Assembly: GCA_964035015.1 (NCBI GenBank)
Contig: OZ035997.1
Location: 60,390,285 to 60,454,284 of the forward strand
Reading direction: 5' to 3'
DNA: 64,000 nt
Source of the DNA: Corallium rubrum
Lineage: Eukaryota; Cnidaria; Anthozoa; Scleralcyonacea; Coralliidae
The number at the start of each line of letters is the position of its first letter. Position 1 is the first letter of the stretch. The notes below the pieces were generated by a model that was not told the DNA's origin, made no database searches, and saw only the letters and a list, made by a program, of their open reading frames with translations. Below, one piece after another: positions 41,244 through 51,936 of this stretch. Position numbers and translations under genes: made by a program.

Positions 41244-42192
41244 TTGCGGGAGATACCAGGAACCTACGAGATTGTCCTTCATGACACAGTGAAGCCAGTT
41301 GTCCACGCACCTCGATGGGTACCAGTGGCATTGCAATCGCGAGTAAAAGAAAAGCTGGATGAATTGGTCAAACGCGAAGTCATAACACCTGTCACAGAGC
41401 CGACTTGTTCGGTGTCTAGCATGTTAGCAGTGGTACAACCAAACAAACTACGAAGATGTATTGATCCAAGAAGTTCTATACAAAGGGGACATTATCAGCT
41501 ACCCATCGTAGAAGAGACCTCAACGCGATTAACCGGAGCCAAGAAGTTCACTCTTTATGACGCAAAGGATGGATTCCACCAAATCAAGCTAGACAAGGCC
41601 TCAAGTTATCTGACCTCAAGTTATCTGACCACCTTCAGCACACCCTTCGGTCGGGACCGTTGGAACCGCATGCCCTTTGGAGTATCAAGCGCACCAGAAG
41701 TATGGCAAAGGCGAATACATGAGTTTGTTTAAGGTCTTAGTGGAGTTGAAGTTATAGCGGACGATTTCTTTATAGCTGGATTTGATGAAACAGAAGAAGA
41801 TGTACATCGTAGCCTAGAAGCGAATGAAAGAGCGTTTTTTTCAGAAGTGCCGCGAGTGGAACCTTAAACTAAACAGATCGAAGTTGAGGAGAGCGCAGAT
41901 GGAAGTTCGTTTCATGGGACATATTCTCACCCCCGCTGGCCTTAAAGCTGACCCAGCAAAAGTGGAAGCCATCCTCGACATGCCCACACCAAGTGACACC
42001 AAAGGACTAAAGAGATATTTTGGGATGGTGAATTATCTTGCTAAGTTCTTGCTTTTATTGTCGGACATGACAGAACCCCTAAGAAGACTCGAAGACAAGG
42101 ATGTCGAGTGGTGTTGGCTCGAACAACATCAGGCAAGCATTCGACACCGTCAAACAAACTATAGCGAAGGCTCCAGTCCTGAGATATTATGA
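41244..42192 (+). pseudogene. Gypsy reverse transcriptase, interrupted
   Basis: RT motifs RWVPVALQSRVKEKLDELVK, RRCIDPRSS, FTLYDAKDGFHQIKLD and TPFGRDRWNRMPFG, then a stop at 41730, VIADDFFIAG, and MGHILTPAGLKADPAK. A 15-bp tandem duplication at 41600-41630 repeats the residues SSYLT inside the palm. The stop, frameshifts and duplication make it inactive. Confidence 0.8.
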
Positions 42193-42740
42193 TGTCAAAG
42201 GTGAAGTGACCATTGAATGTGATGCTAGTGACACTGGCCTGGGTGCGGTGCTGATGCAAAAAGGATAACCTGTTGTTTTTGCTTCTAGGGCATTAACGGA
42301 TACAGAAACCAGCTATGCCCAAATAGAAAAAGAATTATTAGCTATCGTGTGGTCAACCAGCAAATTCGATCAGTACATCTTGGGCAGAGACGCCGTCACT
42401 ATAGAATCGGACCATGAACCCCTGAAGGCGGTTTTCAGTAAACCTATCCACAGATTCCCAAAGAGATTGCAGAGAATGTTAATGGCCCTCCAAAACTACA
42501 ATCTTAACATACAGTACAAAAAAAGGAAAACATATGTGGATATCAGATACATTGAGTCGTGCATATCGCAACACCACAGAGTCATGGCAACACGACACAA
42601 CTGTGGTACAAGCACTGGAAGAGATCGCTCACACATAGAATCTATATCAGTCTCTCCAGAAAAATTGGTGCAGTTCAAACAAGCGACATCATCGGACGAT
42701 AAGCGACATCATCGGACGCATAAAGCCCTTGAATACTAAT
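42193..42740 (+). pseudogene. Gypsy RNase H
   Basis: VTIECDASDTGLGAVLMQKG, a stop at 42266, then PVVFASRALTDTETSYAQIE, ...ESDHEPLKAVF. It breaks off near 42740, before the integrase zinc-binding region. A 21-bp unit AGCGACATCATCGGACG is duplicated at ~42684-42720. Confidence 0.75.
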
Positions 42741-42744
42741 TAGA

Positions 42745-44925
42745 AAAGAAATGAAGAAAAAGCTAGGAAAATCTTTGTCGAAGGTAGAAAAAATAGACAA
42801 AACTTTGTTGGAAAACCTCCTCAATAATTATTTAAGTCAGATAAATCCCTCGAACGTCGGGATTTATGCTATATAAAGCCCTCGGACGCTGTGCATCCTC
42901 GGGTCTTTATAATAGTATAAATCCCTCGTTCTCGTGCTTTATCCTATACGTAACCTGCTAATAGTATTTTGAGATATAAAGATGCCTATTGGAATAGATC
43001 ATTATGTCATTAATCAATAAATAAACTACCAGTATTATTTAAGGATTTTACTTACCAATATAGACAGCAAGTTGAATGGTTGAACACAACTGAACATGGT
43101 AACTCTACTCTATGGACTAGAAAACAAGAGAAAATAATATATGAATGAATAAGCAAACAAACAAACAAACAAACAAACAAACAAACAAACAAACAAACAA
43201 ACAAACAAACAAACAAACAAACAAACAAACAAACGAACGAACGAACGAACGAACGAACGAACGAACGAACGAACGAACGAACGAACGAACAAACAAACAA
43301 ACAAACAAACAAACAAACAAACAAACAAACAAACAAACGCACACAAAACATACTTTACTGTTAGTCTGTTTAATACCAACAATTTAATATTTCATATACT
43401 GTAATCACAAATAACTTTTACCTCAAAATCTGAATGCTTTAGTTTTACATAAGATAATCCTTATCATGAAAGCAACGGTGGCTAAAGAATGGTAAAAAAA
43501 GAAAGAATGATTTGAGAGTTTGTTAGGAACCACAATTGACTATTACTGTAAATTAAATTGTGAAGACAAGAAGAGATTTTATAAAGCCAACATTGTTGAC
43601 GACAAAAGATGATAAACATTGACTTCAACTACACTAACTTCGATCAGTATAAAATGGTTTGTATTGGACAATCAAACAGGAAATTGACAACGAGAGCCAG
43701 AGAAAATTTCACATTACAATAAGTAGGACGATAGAAAACAAACGATTACTGAATTTATAGCTTTACCTTGCTGGTAGCCTCGTGCGAGCGAAGCTTCTAG
43801 GACTTTCTTGGTTCAACTCGATTTCCATGGCTTTTAGTTAAATCTTTCCGTAGAAGAACATGTTATTTCGGTGAAGACTGTCTTCCTGATCTCTTCGCAA
43901 ACAAAAAGTCTTATTTCCAAGGGTTTATGTAGCTCACCATCTGACAGTTCATCACAAGTGAATTTCAAACGTGGCGCACTGAGATGGGATGACGCTATCC
44001 CAAGTATCAATGCGCGCTCGCTGCGCGGAGCATACGCGGTATCGTGGCTACGACACTGGCTAGAGGGGGCCTCTGCACTGGTGACGGCGTAATTAATCTT
44101 GCAAGCACATAACAGTGGTAGAATCATGTGAAACAACTTTAAGATTGATTGAATTGCTTCAAGTTGAACATAAATATGTAGTTTTTCAGAACAGCCCATC
44201 TCTCCCTGGCAAGATATGTTGTCAGCTTCCAAATCTTGTTGATAGAGATTAGATTATTTCCTAAGATTAATAGGTACTTGTATTATATATTTACAATTTT
44301 GAGCATGGTTATTCGCAAGATCGTAATTCTGTATCAAAGAATAGTTAAGTTTTAGTCTAGGTTAGCGAAAACTTATCGATCAATTTCTGATTATACAATT
44401 TTATTTTCTTGTATAAATTTAAAACTTTGGTGAGCTAGGAAACTATTGTCGAATATGATATCTTCAGATAACCATATAGCAAATATTGAAAATACTGATC
44501 TGTTACAGAATTTATAAATAAACATGTGCATATTTCTGTTTTTAGCTTAATAAAGTCAAGTTCCCTGTTTTTGTAACTATTTTTTACTGCAGCAAAGCAT
44601 TCCCTATCATAGTAGTATAAATTGGTAATAATTACAAAGTGATTTATTTCATGATTTTTTTTCCACATATGAAACTTAACTTTTACATATGAAATTTTTT
44701 ATTTCATATGTGAACAATTTTTCATATATGAATTTTTTTATTTCATATGTGAAAATTGTTATCACATATGAAATGAACAAAATTCATATGTGAAATTATT
44801 CATTTAACATATGAAATATGGCATTTCATATGTGGAATTGTTTTCCACATATGAAATTCGTCATTTCACATATGAAATAGTTCATTTCATATATGAAATT
44901 CCAACTTCATATGTGAAATGACATA
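42745..44925. mobile_element. Insertion within gypsy pol, unidentified
   Basis: About 2.2 kb separates RNase H from the integrase core and lacks gypsy coding sequence. The right part is an array of CATATG palindromes; the left part has a microsatellite. No clean TIR pair or target-site duplication was established, so the limits are approximate. A minus-strand frame at 43834-44232 is of unknown origin. Confidence 0.45.
43149..43337. repeat. (AAAC)n(GAAC)n(AAAC)n microsatellite
   Basis: About 21 AAAC units, a block of ~14 GAAC units, then ~12 AAAC units. Long open frames across it are artefacts. Confidence 0.95.
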
Positions 44926-44935
44926 TGAAGGGCGG
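44660..44935. repeat. Array of CATATG-centred palindromes
   Basis: Roughly sixteen copies of TTTCATATGTGAAA-like units spaced ~15-20 bp with variable centres (CATATG, CATATA). Each unit is itself a palindrome. The array ends exactly where gypsy integrase coding sequence resumes. Confidence 0.8.
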
Positions 44936-45890
44936 AAGACAGCAATTCGTCCTGCTTGTGGATGACTGGAGTGATTTTTTCGAAGTTCAGGAACTAATGA
45001 GCACTACCTCCGCTAAAGTCACAGCAGCCTGCAAGGTTCAGTTTTCACGACATGGAATACCAGAAACTGTCATAACAGACAATGGTCCCCAATTTTCAGC
45101 TGCGGAGTTCAACGCGTTTTCAACAGAATGGCAATTTTAACACCGTACTTCGAGTCCCGATTATCCACAATCAAATGGATGGGCAGAAAATGCTGTCAAG
45201 ACCTGCAAAATGTTACTAAAGAAAGCTAAAGCTGCTGGCGAAGACCCACTGTTGGCTTTCTTAGATTGGAGAAACACGCCGACAGAATGTTTAGAATCTT
45301 CACCTGCGCAGAGGTTGATGGGACGCCGAACACGAACATTGTTACCCACTCACAAAGAACTCCTTAAGCAGGACATCGTCACCGACACAAAAGACAAACT
45401 GGCATACCGAAAATCACGACAAAGTCGCCAATACAACAAGAAGCACTGTCCTCTACAACCATTGAAGCATGGACATGCCATTCGGATGAGATTACCAAAC
45501 GAAACAAAGTGGACACTTGGAACTTGTACCAATGTATTAGGAAACAGATCATACGAAGTGGAAGTCAGTGGTAGACGATACCGCCGAAATCGCCGACACC
45601 TTAGAGCAACTCAAGAAAAGCCTCCACCTAAAGCAACGCCATTCATGCCAAATGAGTCAGAAATCGAGCCCCACAAGCAAAACCAAAACAAACCTGGAGA
45701 TCCACATAATCCAACGGAATCCAACCTAGAACATCACTCTCAATTAGAACTTCCGGTACCTGGTGCAGAGTCAACTGAAATACGACCACGAAGTCCGAAC
45801 GCACACGAAGAACACCGTTGTGGCATAAGGATTATTCCATGCACTCTGTTCAGAGTATTGGACAACCGAAATATTGACTACTGTGTATAA
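44926..45890 (+). pseudogene. Gypsy integrase
   Basis: Catalytic core FVLLVDDWSDFFEV (D), VITDNGPQFSAAEF (D), a stop at 45138, then YPQSNGWAENAVKT (E). The C-terminal DNA-binding part runs to about 45890 with KWTLGTCTNVLGNRSYEVEV. The N-terminal H2C2 zinc domain is missing, lost at the insertion. No chromodomain seen. Confidence 0.8.
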
Positions 45891-45969
45891 TTACCGCATG
45901 TACATACCGTTCATATTACAAAAAAAGACAAAAACAAAAAAACAAACAAAAACGAAGAACGAAGGAAAA

Positions 45970-46148
45970 TGTCACGATTGTATTAATGTCGTATGGCGTC
46001 ATCGACTTGTTGACATGCACTTCGACATGTCACGTGAACAGACTGTAGTTCGAGGAAACTATACATACTTTCTGAGTAAACGAAGCAATAGACATACCTT
46101 ATATTTGTGTGAGTACTATCAATCGACTATCCATTTGAACACGCGACA
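45970..46148 (+). repeat. Gypsy 3' LTR
   Basis: 179 bp, preceded by the purine-rich GAAGAACGAAGGAAAA and followed by the target duplicate GTTCT. Confidence 0.9.
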
Positions 46149-46294
46149 GTTCTACGTTGTAATTTTCTACTTATCTCATCGCTCATATCTCGCAAACGAG
46201 AACGAGTTGTCTCAAAATACTTCGCGATGACACTGCTTGTGGTAAGACCTTTGATATAAACATAACCCTCTTTGGGTTGACAGTTCCCCTTTAA

Positions 46295-46370
46295 AGACAC
46301 TGAAAGAAATAACGTATTTTCTTTTCGACCTGTTGGTCAACCTAAGTTCGTCAAACTATGTAATAGTTTA
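46295..46370 (+). pseudogene. LINE fragment, part 2 of 3
   Basis: Continues the LINE interrupted at 26305: DTERNNVFSFRPV then KFVKLCNSL. It stops at the 13-bp duplication ATGTAATAGTTTA (46358-46370) where the Penelope insertion begins. Confidence 0.65.
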
Positions 46371-46473
46371 AATGGTGTAATAAAAGTAGTGTGCTGCGTA
46401 GGCAGTGTTGAAACAACAATCGAAATATGGTATAGTAGGTTAATACTGCCGAAACGGAGAACGTAAGTGGTCT

Positions 46474-46503
46474 AACGTTTCGAGCGAAGGCCCTTCGTCA
46501 GAG
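46474..46503 (-). ncRNA. Hammerhead-ribozyme-like motif of the Penelope element
   Basis: On the minus strand: CTGACGA, then AGGGCCTTCGCTC, then GAAAC. CTGANGA and GAAA at this spacing are the two core boxes of hammerhead ribozymes, which are known in Penelope-like elements. However, CGAAGG and CCTTCG also form a simple hairpin and the stem II pairing beside the core is imperfect, so the call is tentative. Confidence 0.4.
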
Positions 46504-46800
46504 AGAAACGTAAAGAGTAAAACAAACAACGAGCTTTTATACCCAAGATAATCACGTGATAAAAATTAGCCAATCACATAAAGGTAACCAAGACAAACTA
46601 ATCATGAGATTCAAAAGAATAAGCCAATCAGAGCAAAGTAACAATAACAAATAAATAATGAGATGCGAAAACCATTTGCTATTCTCACCATCGATAAGTA
46701 AAAAAAGGAGAGTAAAAAATAGAGAGTAAAGAATGGAGAAGTAAAGTGAAAACACTGTTTGTCTGCCCTTGCTAATACAAAAACAGCATCTTCAGAAGTG

Positions 46801-47074
46801 TTAAATAAAAGAAAAACCTTCGTTGAGTCCATGAGGATGAATGGTTCCAATTTTGAAAATGAGACGCTTTTCCTGTCGTTTGCGGCTATGATTGCCACCG
46901 GAAATGGGTGAGATAGCACAAACTTTCATGTCAGAAATATGATGGTTGACACTATTAAAATGTCGGGCAACAGGCTTGTCAACATCATTGTTCCTCACAG
47001 AACGAAGATGTTCAGCAAACCTGTCAGATAAACGTCTGCCAGTTTCACCAATGTAGAGCATGCAGCATTTACTG
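46801..47074 (-). pseudogene. Penelope GIY-YIG endonuclease end (minus copy)
   Basis: CCMLYIGETGRRLSDRFAEH, ...KPVARHFNSVNHHISD and KRLIFKIGTIHPHGLNEGFS, stop. Only the C-terminus is present; the upstream residues CISCSKC lie at 48680-48727 beyond the MULE-like insertion. Confidence 0.8.
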
Positions 47075-48679
47075 CAACCTCGTACCCAGGGTCTTATCTC
47101 CGCTGCTCCGCCCACCGCTGCGAAAAGACCCTGGTCTGGTCTGGTCACGTGTATCCCATATTCTGGGATGTTTTTCAACTTTGTCGTTAGGGAGGGGTTA
47201 GAGAACTTAGGATTTGTCATCATTGTTACGCGGAGACTATCGAGACTGGTGGAGGCAAGTCGCAAGAGAATCGTAAAATAAACACCGATATATGCCGACG
47301 ATAATATAATATACCGACGAAAAAACATTGGAAAAATATTTGGTTAAAGACCCTCAGACACTTCGCTGTTCGGTAAGGCCAAGAAACGGCAAGGCGCTTC
47401 GCAACAGTACGGCAGGCAACACTTTGCTGAAAGGTTGTCAGTGATTGTGAATATTTTCCCTATATCTTTCTGAACTTCCGACGAACAGCGAATTTGAGGG
47501 GATTCTCTTCCTCGAAATGAATGTTTACTTCATCAGTTACGACGCCAAGCTGTTACGCCTGTCGCCTGCCGTTTGCCAAAAGAGAGGATTTGGAATGTCA
47601 TCATTATTGTGAATAAATATATGGAAATCTGAAAGTCCTTGCGATTTAACATCGCCAAGATCGCTAAAACTCGACCTATAGCTTTCAACAAATAAAAGCT
47701 AAGGTTAGTGACATATTTTTTTATTGTTTTAAAAGTGCTTTAAATTTGTAACGCAACAGTTCAGTATGTGAATGCAGCGGAAGCAAATAATACCGCATGC
47801 AATCATGATCAGAGCTGAAAATCGATTCCTGTTTGGGAAGTGATGCCGTCATGTTGATCAAGAAAACACTGACCTTTTAAGAACATATTAATATCACTAG
47901 TCTATATCAATTCCCCTTTGACTAAAAAAACAACAAGGTTTTTAATATGAATTCGAAGTCACTCACTAATGAACCTATTGTTGAACGTTGTTTTTATTGC
48001 GTTCTTCTTTTATACACTTGTTGTTTTAAGAATAGATATAATTGCGCCGTGAGTGCATAAAGCAGTCAGAATAATAAAAAAGTGCTCAACATATTGCCAA
48101 GAATCATTAAATGTTGAATAATATAGCAATCACATAACTATACTGAGTATCGAACAATATTTAGTATACTGTTTACTTCGTAAATATACATCAAAGCCCA
48201 AGGTGTCAATACATTTCGATTGAAACTTTGCTCTAGTCACTTTAACACATTCTTCTATTCCTTATAATACCTAATGTGTTCATAATTTACCAATACTTTC
48301 ATTGTTATTTCGGTGTAATTTCGTCTGGTAGTTAATTCTGCAACTACAACGGATCTGGAATGCAAACAATCAATTCAAGTGCGGCGCAACAAACATTGTT
48401 CTTTGAAAACGGTTTGAAAACCATGACGGTTTGGTGAAGCAAACTTCAAACAACACATTGGAAGGTGCTATATATAAATCAACCAATAAAAGAAATTAAC
48501 ATTTCAAACATTGTCTCTGTGATTATTCCGCGGTCTTCTTTATAGTTCCTACAAAAGTACAAAGCCTACTAGCCCACTCCCAGTAAGTCTGCGTGACACA
48601 TGACCAGCCCAGACCAGGGTCTTTTCGCAGCGGTGGGCGGGGGCGGGGGAGCGGAGATAAGACCCTGGGTACGAGGTTG
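47075..48679. mobile_element. MULE-like non-autonomous element, ~1.6 kb
   Basis: Ends CAACCTCGTACCCAGGGTC and inverse. The TIRs extend about 65 bp (CTTATCTCCGCT, CCACCGCTGCGAAAAGACCC). It is flanked by the 9-bp duplication CATTTACTG (47066-47074; 48680-48688). The interior shows no coding sequence. The long duplication suggests the Mutator superfamily. A related element is at 58666-59595. Confidence 0.8.
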
Positions 48680-48727
48680 CATTTACTGCAAGAAATGCAG
48701 TAAATGAGGTTGGAAGAGGTGCATGTG

Positions 48728-50993
48728 AAGGCGTCCAAATTATCAAAATTATTAGGACCTCGTTCTGTTTCTCCTGCCTGTACTAGTTCTGTCAACGAAG
48801 ATAATCTAGATTTCACCATCCCTTCTGATTTAACCTTATCTGTCCCTGAGAGATCTGTTCTTGCGAAAGGTCTCAAGTTCGTTCCCAACTCCGGGCCCAT
48901 TGATTTATTTTCAGTCAAAGAAGACACCGAAGCATTTTTTCGACGAATACGCCTAAAAGCACATTTTCATAATCAATCCTCCACCTTTAATAAGGATGTT
49001 TTTGAGGAAGTCAACCCTAAAAAGTCTTGTTGGTCTCCACCTGAAGGACCAATTTTCGTCTGTTGATCTTTTTGTTCGGCAGGGCCGCCATGATATTGAC
49101 CTACTCAACAATTCACGCCCCAAAAGGGCCTCCAACCTCAGTAAAGATGAACTTCTAGCTTTCCAATCATTACGAAGTAGGAATGACATTGTAATCAAAC
49201 CTGCGGATAAAGGTGGTGCTGTCGTTGTCTGGAGAGCAGATTTGTACCGACAAGAAGCTCTTCGTCAACTGAGCGACACCACTTTTTACACTAAATTAAA
49301 TTCTGATCCCACCCTCACTCACCAAAAAACTGTCAAAACCACCGTTAACAATTTCATTCATGCAGGTGAATTGCCTGCCTCTGCCTCCAACCTTATAATA
49401 ACCACTCCCAGAACACCAGTCATTTATTTCCTACCTAAAATTCATAAGCTTAATAACCCTGGCAGGCCAATTGTTTCCGCCTGCAGCTGTCCTACAGAAC
49501 TCATTTCCAGCTTTTTAGATCGTGTTATGTCACCTTTGGTAAAGAAGTTGCCTTCTTATATCAAAGATACAAAACATGCCCTACAGATTTTTGATCAAAT
49601 ACATTTCACCGATCCCAGCAAATATATTTTCACCATGGATGTCAAGTCCCTTTACACTATTATTCCTCATGGTGATGGTCTTGAAGCTCTGAAGTTTTTC
49701 TTCAACAAACGCACCATTTTAGAACCTTCTACTTCTACATTACTTCGCTTTGCAGAACTTGTACTCACCCTCAATAATTTTTCTTTTGATGGTGAACATT
49801 ACCAACAAATAAGTGGAGTTGCTATGGGTACCAAAATGGGCCCTAGTTATGCAAACTTATTTGTTGGTTATGTTGAAAAACAAATCTTGGAACAATATAC
49901 TGGACCACTTCCTGATTTCTTCGGGAGGTACATAGATGACTGTTTAGGAACAGCATCATGCCCACGTGTGAATTTAGAGAAATTTATCAATTATGTCAAT
50001 GATTTCCATCCAGCACTCAAATTCACATGGGAAATCAGTGAAACCATTTTGTCATTCCTTGATGTTTTGGTGTCGATTAGTGGTAATGCGCTCACGACTT
50101 CTGTTTCCTACAAGCCTACCGACTCACACAACTACTTTCTATTTTCATCATCTCATCCCAACCACACTAAACAATCCATCCCATATTCTCAATTTCTGCG
50201 ACTTCGCCGCCTATGCAGTGATGATAAAGATTTTGAGACCAAATCTTTGGAAATGAGATCCTTTTTTGTCCAACGTGGCTATCCTAACCACCTATTAGAC
50301 TCCGCTATTCATATAGCTTCCAGTATTCCCCGTCCGGACACTTTAAAACAACCTTCGGAAAGACTTTCTGATAATAAAACTCCACTAGTTCTCACATTTC
50401 ATCCTTTCAACTATAAAGTTAAGGATATCATTAGCCGTAATTTTCACATCTTAAAGAATGACCCTGAAACATCTGCCATTTTCACTGATAACCCTTTGAT
50501 CTCTTTTCGACGCAATAAAAACATTCGGGATAATTTAGTACGCAGTACCCTTAGAGAAAATCTACAGGCACCTGTGGGCACTACTTCTTGTTCTCGCACA
50601 CGATGCTACACATGTTCGTTTCTTGACCCTGCCACATTAATTTCAGGACCCAAATCTAATTTCACCATTCGGCATAATTTCACATGCACCTCTTCCAACC
50701 GCATTTACTGCATTTCTTGCAGTAAATGCTGCATGCTCTACATTGGTGAAACTGGCAGACGTTTATCTGACAAGTTTGCTGAACATCTTCGTTCTGCGAG
50801 GAACAATAATGTTGACAAGCCTGTTGCCCGACATTTTAATAGTGTCAACCATCATTTTTCTGACATGAAAGTTTGTGCTATCTCGCCCATTTCCGGTGGC
50901 AATCATAGCCGCAAACGACAGGAAAAGCGTCTCATTTTCAAAATTGGAACCATTCATCCTCATGGACTCAACGAACGTTTTTCTTTTATTTAA
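48728..50993 (+). pseudogene. Penelope-like RT plus GIY-YIG protein, one frameshift
   Basis: Frame 48704-49066 carries the N-terminal region (NLDFTIPSDLTLSVPE, ...VLAKGLKFVPN, DTEAFFRRIRLKAHF). A shift near 49050 leads to frame 48996-50993 (665 codons). RT blocks are VIKPADKGGAVVVW, FLPKIHKLNNPGRPIVSA, FTMDVKSLYT, GVAMGTKMGPSYAN and GRYIDDCLGTA (catalytic DD intact, ~residue 311), then a Cys-rich linker (CISCSKCC) and GIY-YIG domain CMLYIGETGRRLSDKFAEHL (~578). Apart from the frameshift the protein is complete. Penelope RTs are telomerase-related and use the GIY-YIG nuclease to open target DNA. Confidence 0.85.
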
Positions 50994-51248
50994 CACTTCT
51001 GAAGATGCTGTTTTTGTATTAGCAAGGGCAGACAAACAGTGTTTTCACTTTACTTCTCCTTTCTTTACTCTCTATTTTTTACTCTCCTTTTTTACTTATC
51101 GATGGTGAGAATAGCAAATGGTTTTCGCATCTCATTATTTATTTGTTATTGTTACTTTGCTCTGATTGGCTTATTCTTTTGAATCTCATTATTAGTTTGT
51201 CTTGGTTACCTTTATCTGATTGGCTAATTTTTATTATGTAATAGTTTA

Positions 51249-51519
51249 TCGGTCCCAATAAAATAGACAAAATTATGACTAAAGTTTTAAAAATTTCTGC
51301 GCCAGTTATTGTAAATTCGTTAACAAAAATATTCAATTTTGCTATTGAAACTGAGATATTCCATCTGCATTGGAAAATTGCGAGAGTCACTCCTCCAACA
51401 GAGAGAAGAGTCATGTTCAAGATAATCAATAAAATGGCACCAAAGAACTCTCGGAGATGTTTTAGAAGGCCAATTCAGTGCATAATCATAATCTAAGAGA
51501 GACAAAGCCCAAACTATTT
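51249..51519 (+). pseudogene. LINE fragment, part 3 of 3, internally deleted RT
   Basis: Continues the LINE after the Penelope insertion: NKIDKIMTKVLKISAPVIVN, HWKIARVTPP. It then jumps directly to the C-terminal MFKIINKMAP and HNHNLRETKPKLF, so most of RT is deleted. Compare KISNKILKIASP and MFKVLNNMGP in the LINE at 5727-7856. Confidence 0.7.
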
Positions 51520-51592
51520 ATATCGTAGGATAGGATAGGATTTATACCGTAGGATAAGATAGGATAGGATAGGATAGGATCGGATAGGATAA
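51520..51592. repeat. (GGATA)n tail of a minus-strand LINE
   Basis: AGGATAGGATAGGAT repeats; on the minus strand they follow AATAAAGTT, so this is the 3' tail of the LINE at 51593-54540. Confidence 0.8.
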
Positions 51593-51936
51593 CTTTATTT
51601 AAACAGGTTGGCCTCATCAGCTATATAGCTTGTATTCATGAAGGACCTGTATCTAATTCTGGTCATCAATTTCAATCTAGCACTAATCGTCAGGCTCATT
51701 TCTTCCACGTGGTCTTTCCAATTTAACTGTTCATTCAAGACAACTCCCAGATATGTAAATTTGGCGACTTGCTCCAGTTTCTACTCCTGTAGGTAGATGT
51801 TGAATTCGACATCCGTGTCAAGTTTTTGCTTTGTACCAAATAGCGTTGTTTTGGTTTTTGACTTGTTTAAAAGCTGTCTATTGTCTTCAACCATATTACC
51901 AATCGGTTAAAATCATTTTGTAGTGATTCCTGAATT

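Larger units (their letters stand above)
35011..46148 (+). mobile_element. Ty3/gypsy LTR retrotransposon with two internal insertions
   Basis: LTRs of 179 bp (35011-35189; 45970-46148), both TGTCA...GCGACA, flanked by the 5-bp duplication GTTCT (35006-35010; 46149-46153). The primer-binding site TGGTGTCAGGAGTGGGAT follows the 5' LTR, as in elements primed by tRNA-Leu. The gag-pol order is gag, protease, RT, RNase H, integrase, all with breaks. It lies in the right TIR of Kolobok copy 2. A TA-flanked element splits gag and another insertion splits pol. Confidence 0.9.
26306..46290 (-). mobile_element. Kolobok-type DNA transposon, copy 2 (host of the nest)
   Basis: The left end AGGGGAACTGTCACCCC at 26306 and its inverse at 46274-46290 are each flanked by TTAA (26302-26305; 46291-46294). 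The ~215-bp TIRs are 26306-26522 on the left, and on the right 34933-35010 plus 46154-46290, split by a gypsy insertion. Removing the two direct insertions (Kolobok copy 1 and gypsy) leaves 4375 bp, close to the 4463 bp of copy 1. It carries a decayed minus-strand THAP transposase and a decayed plus-strand ballast-like gene. TTAA targets and these ends fit the Kolobok superfamily. Confidence 0.85.
46371..51235. mobile_element. Penelope-like element, inverted pair
   Basis: One insertion bounded by ATGTAATAGTTTA at 46358-46370 and 51236-51248. It holds a minus-strand 3' portion (46371-47074, resuming 48680-48727) placed head-to-head with a nearly full plus-strand copy (48728-51235). The two share the GIY-YIG end and 3' UTR. 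Partial copies joined in tandem or inverted form are typical of Penelope elements. A 1.6-kb MULE-like element splits the minus part. Confidence 0.8.

Noticed and set aside
43052-43387. Open frames with CLFV, RSFV or NKQT repeats
   Set aside because: Translations of the AAAC/GAAC microsatellite in different frames.
44660-44935. CRISPR-like array
   Set aside because: Repeats are palindromes with very short variable spacers in a eukaryotic retrotransposon; no cas genes.
48523-48927. 134-codon minus-strand frame
   Set aside because: A chimera of antisense Penelope N-terminus, a short Penelope piece and the MULE-like TIR; not a gene.
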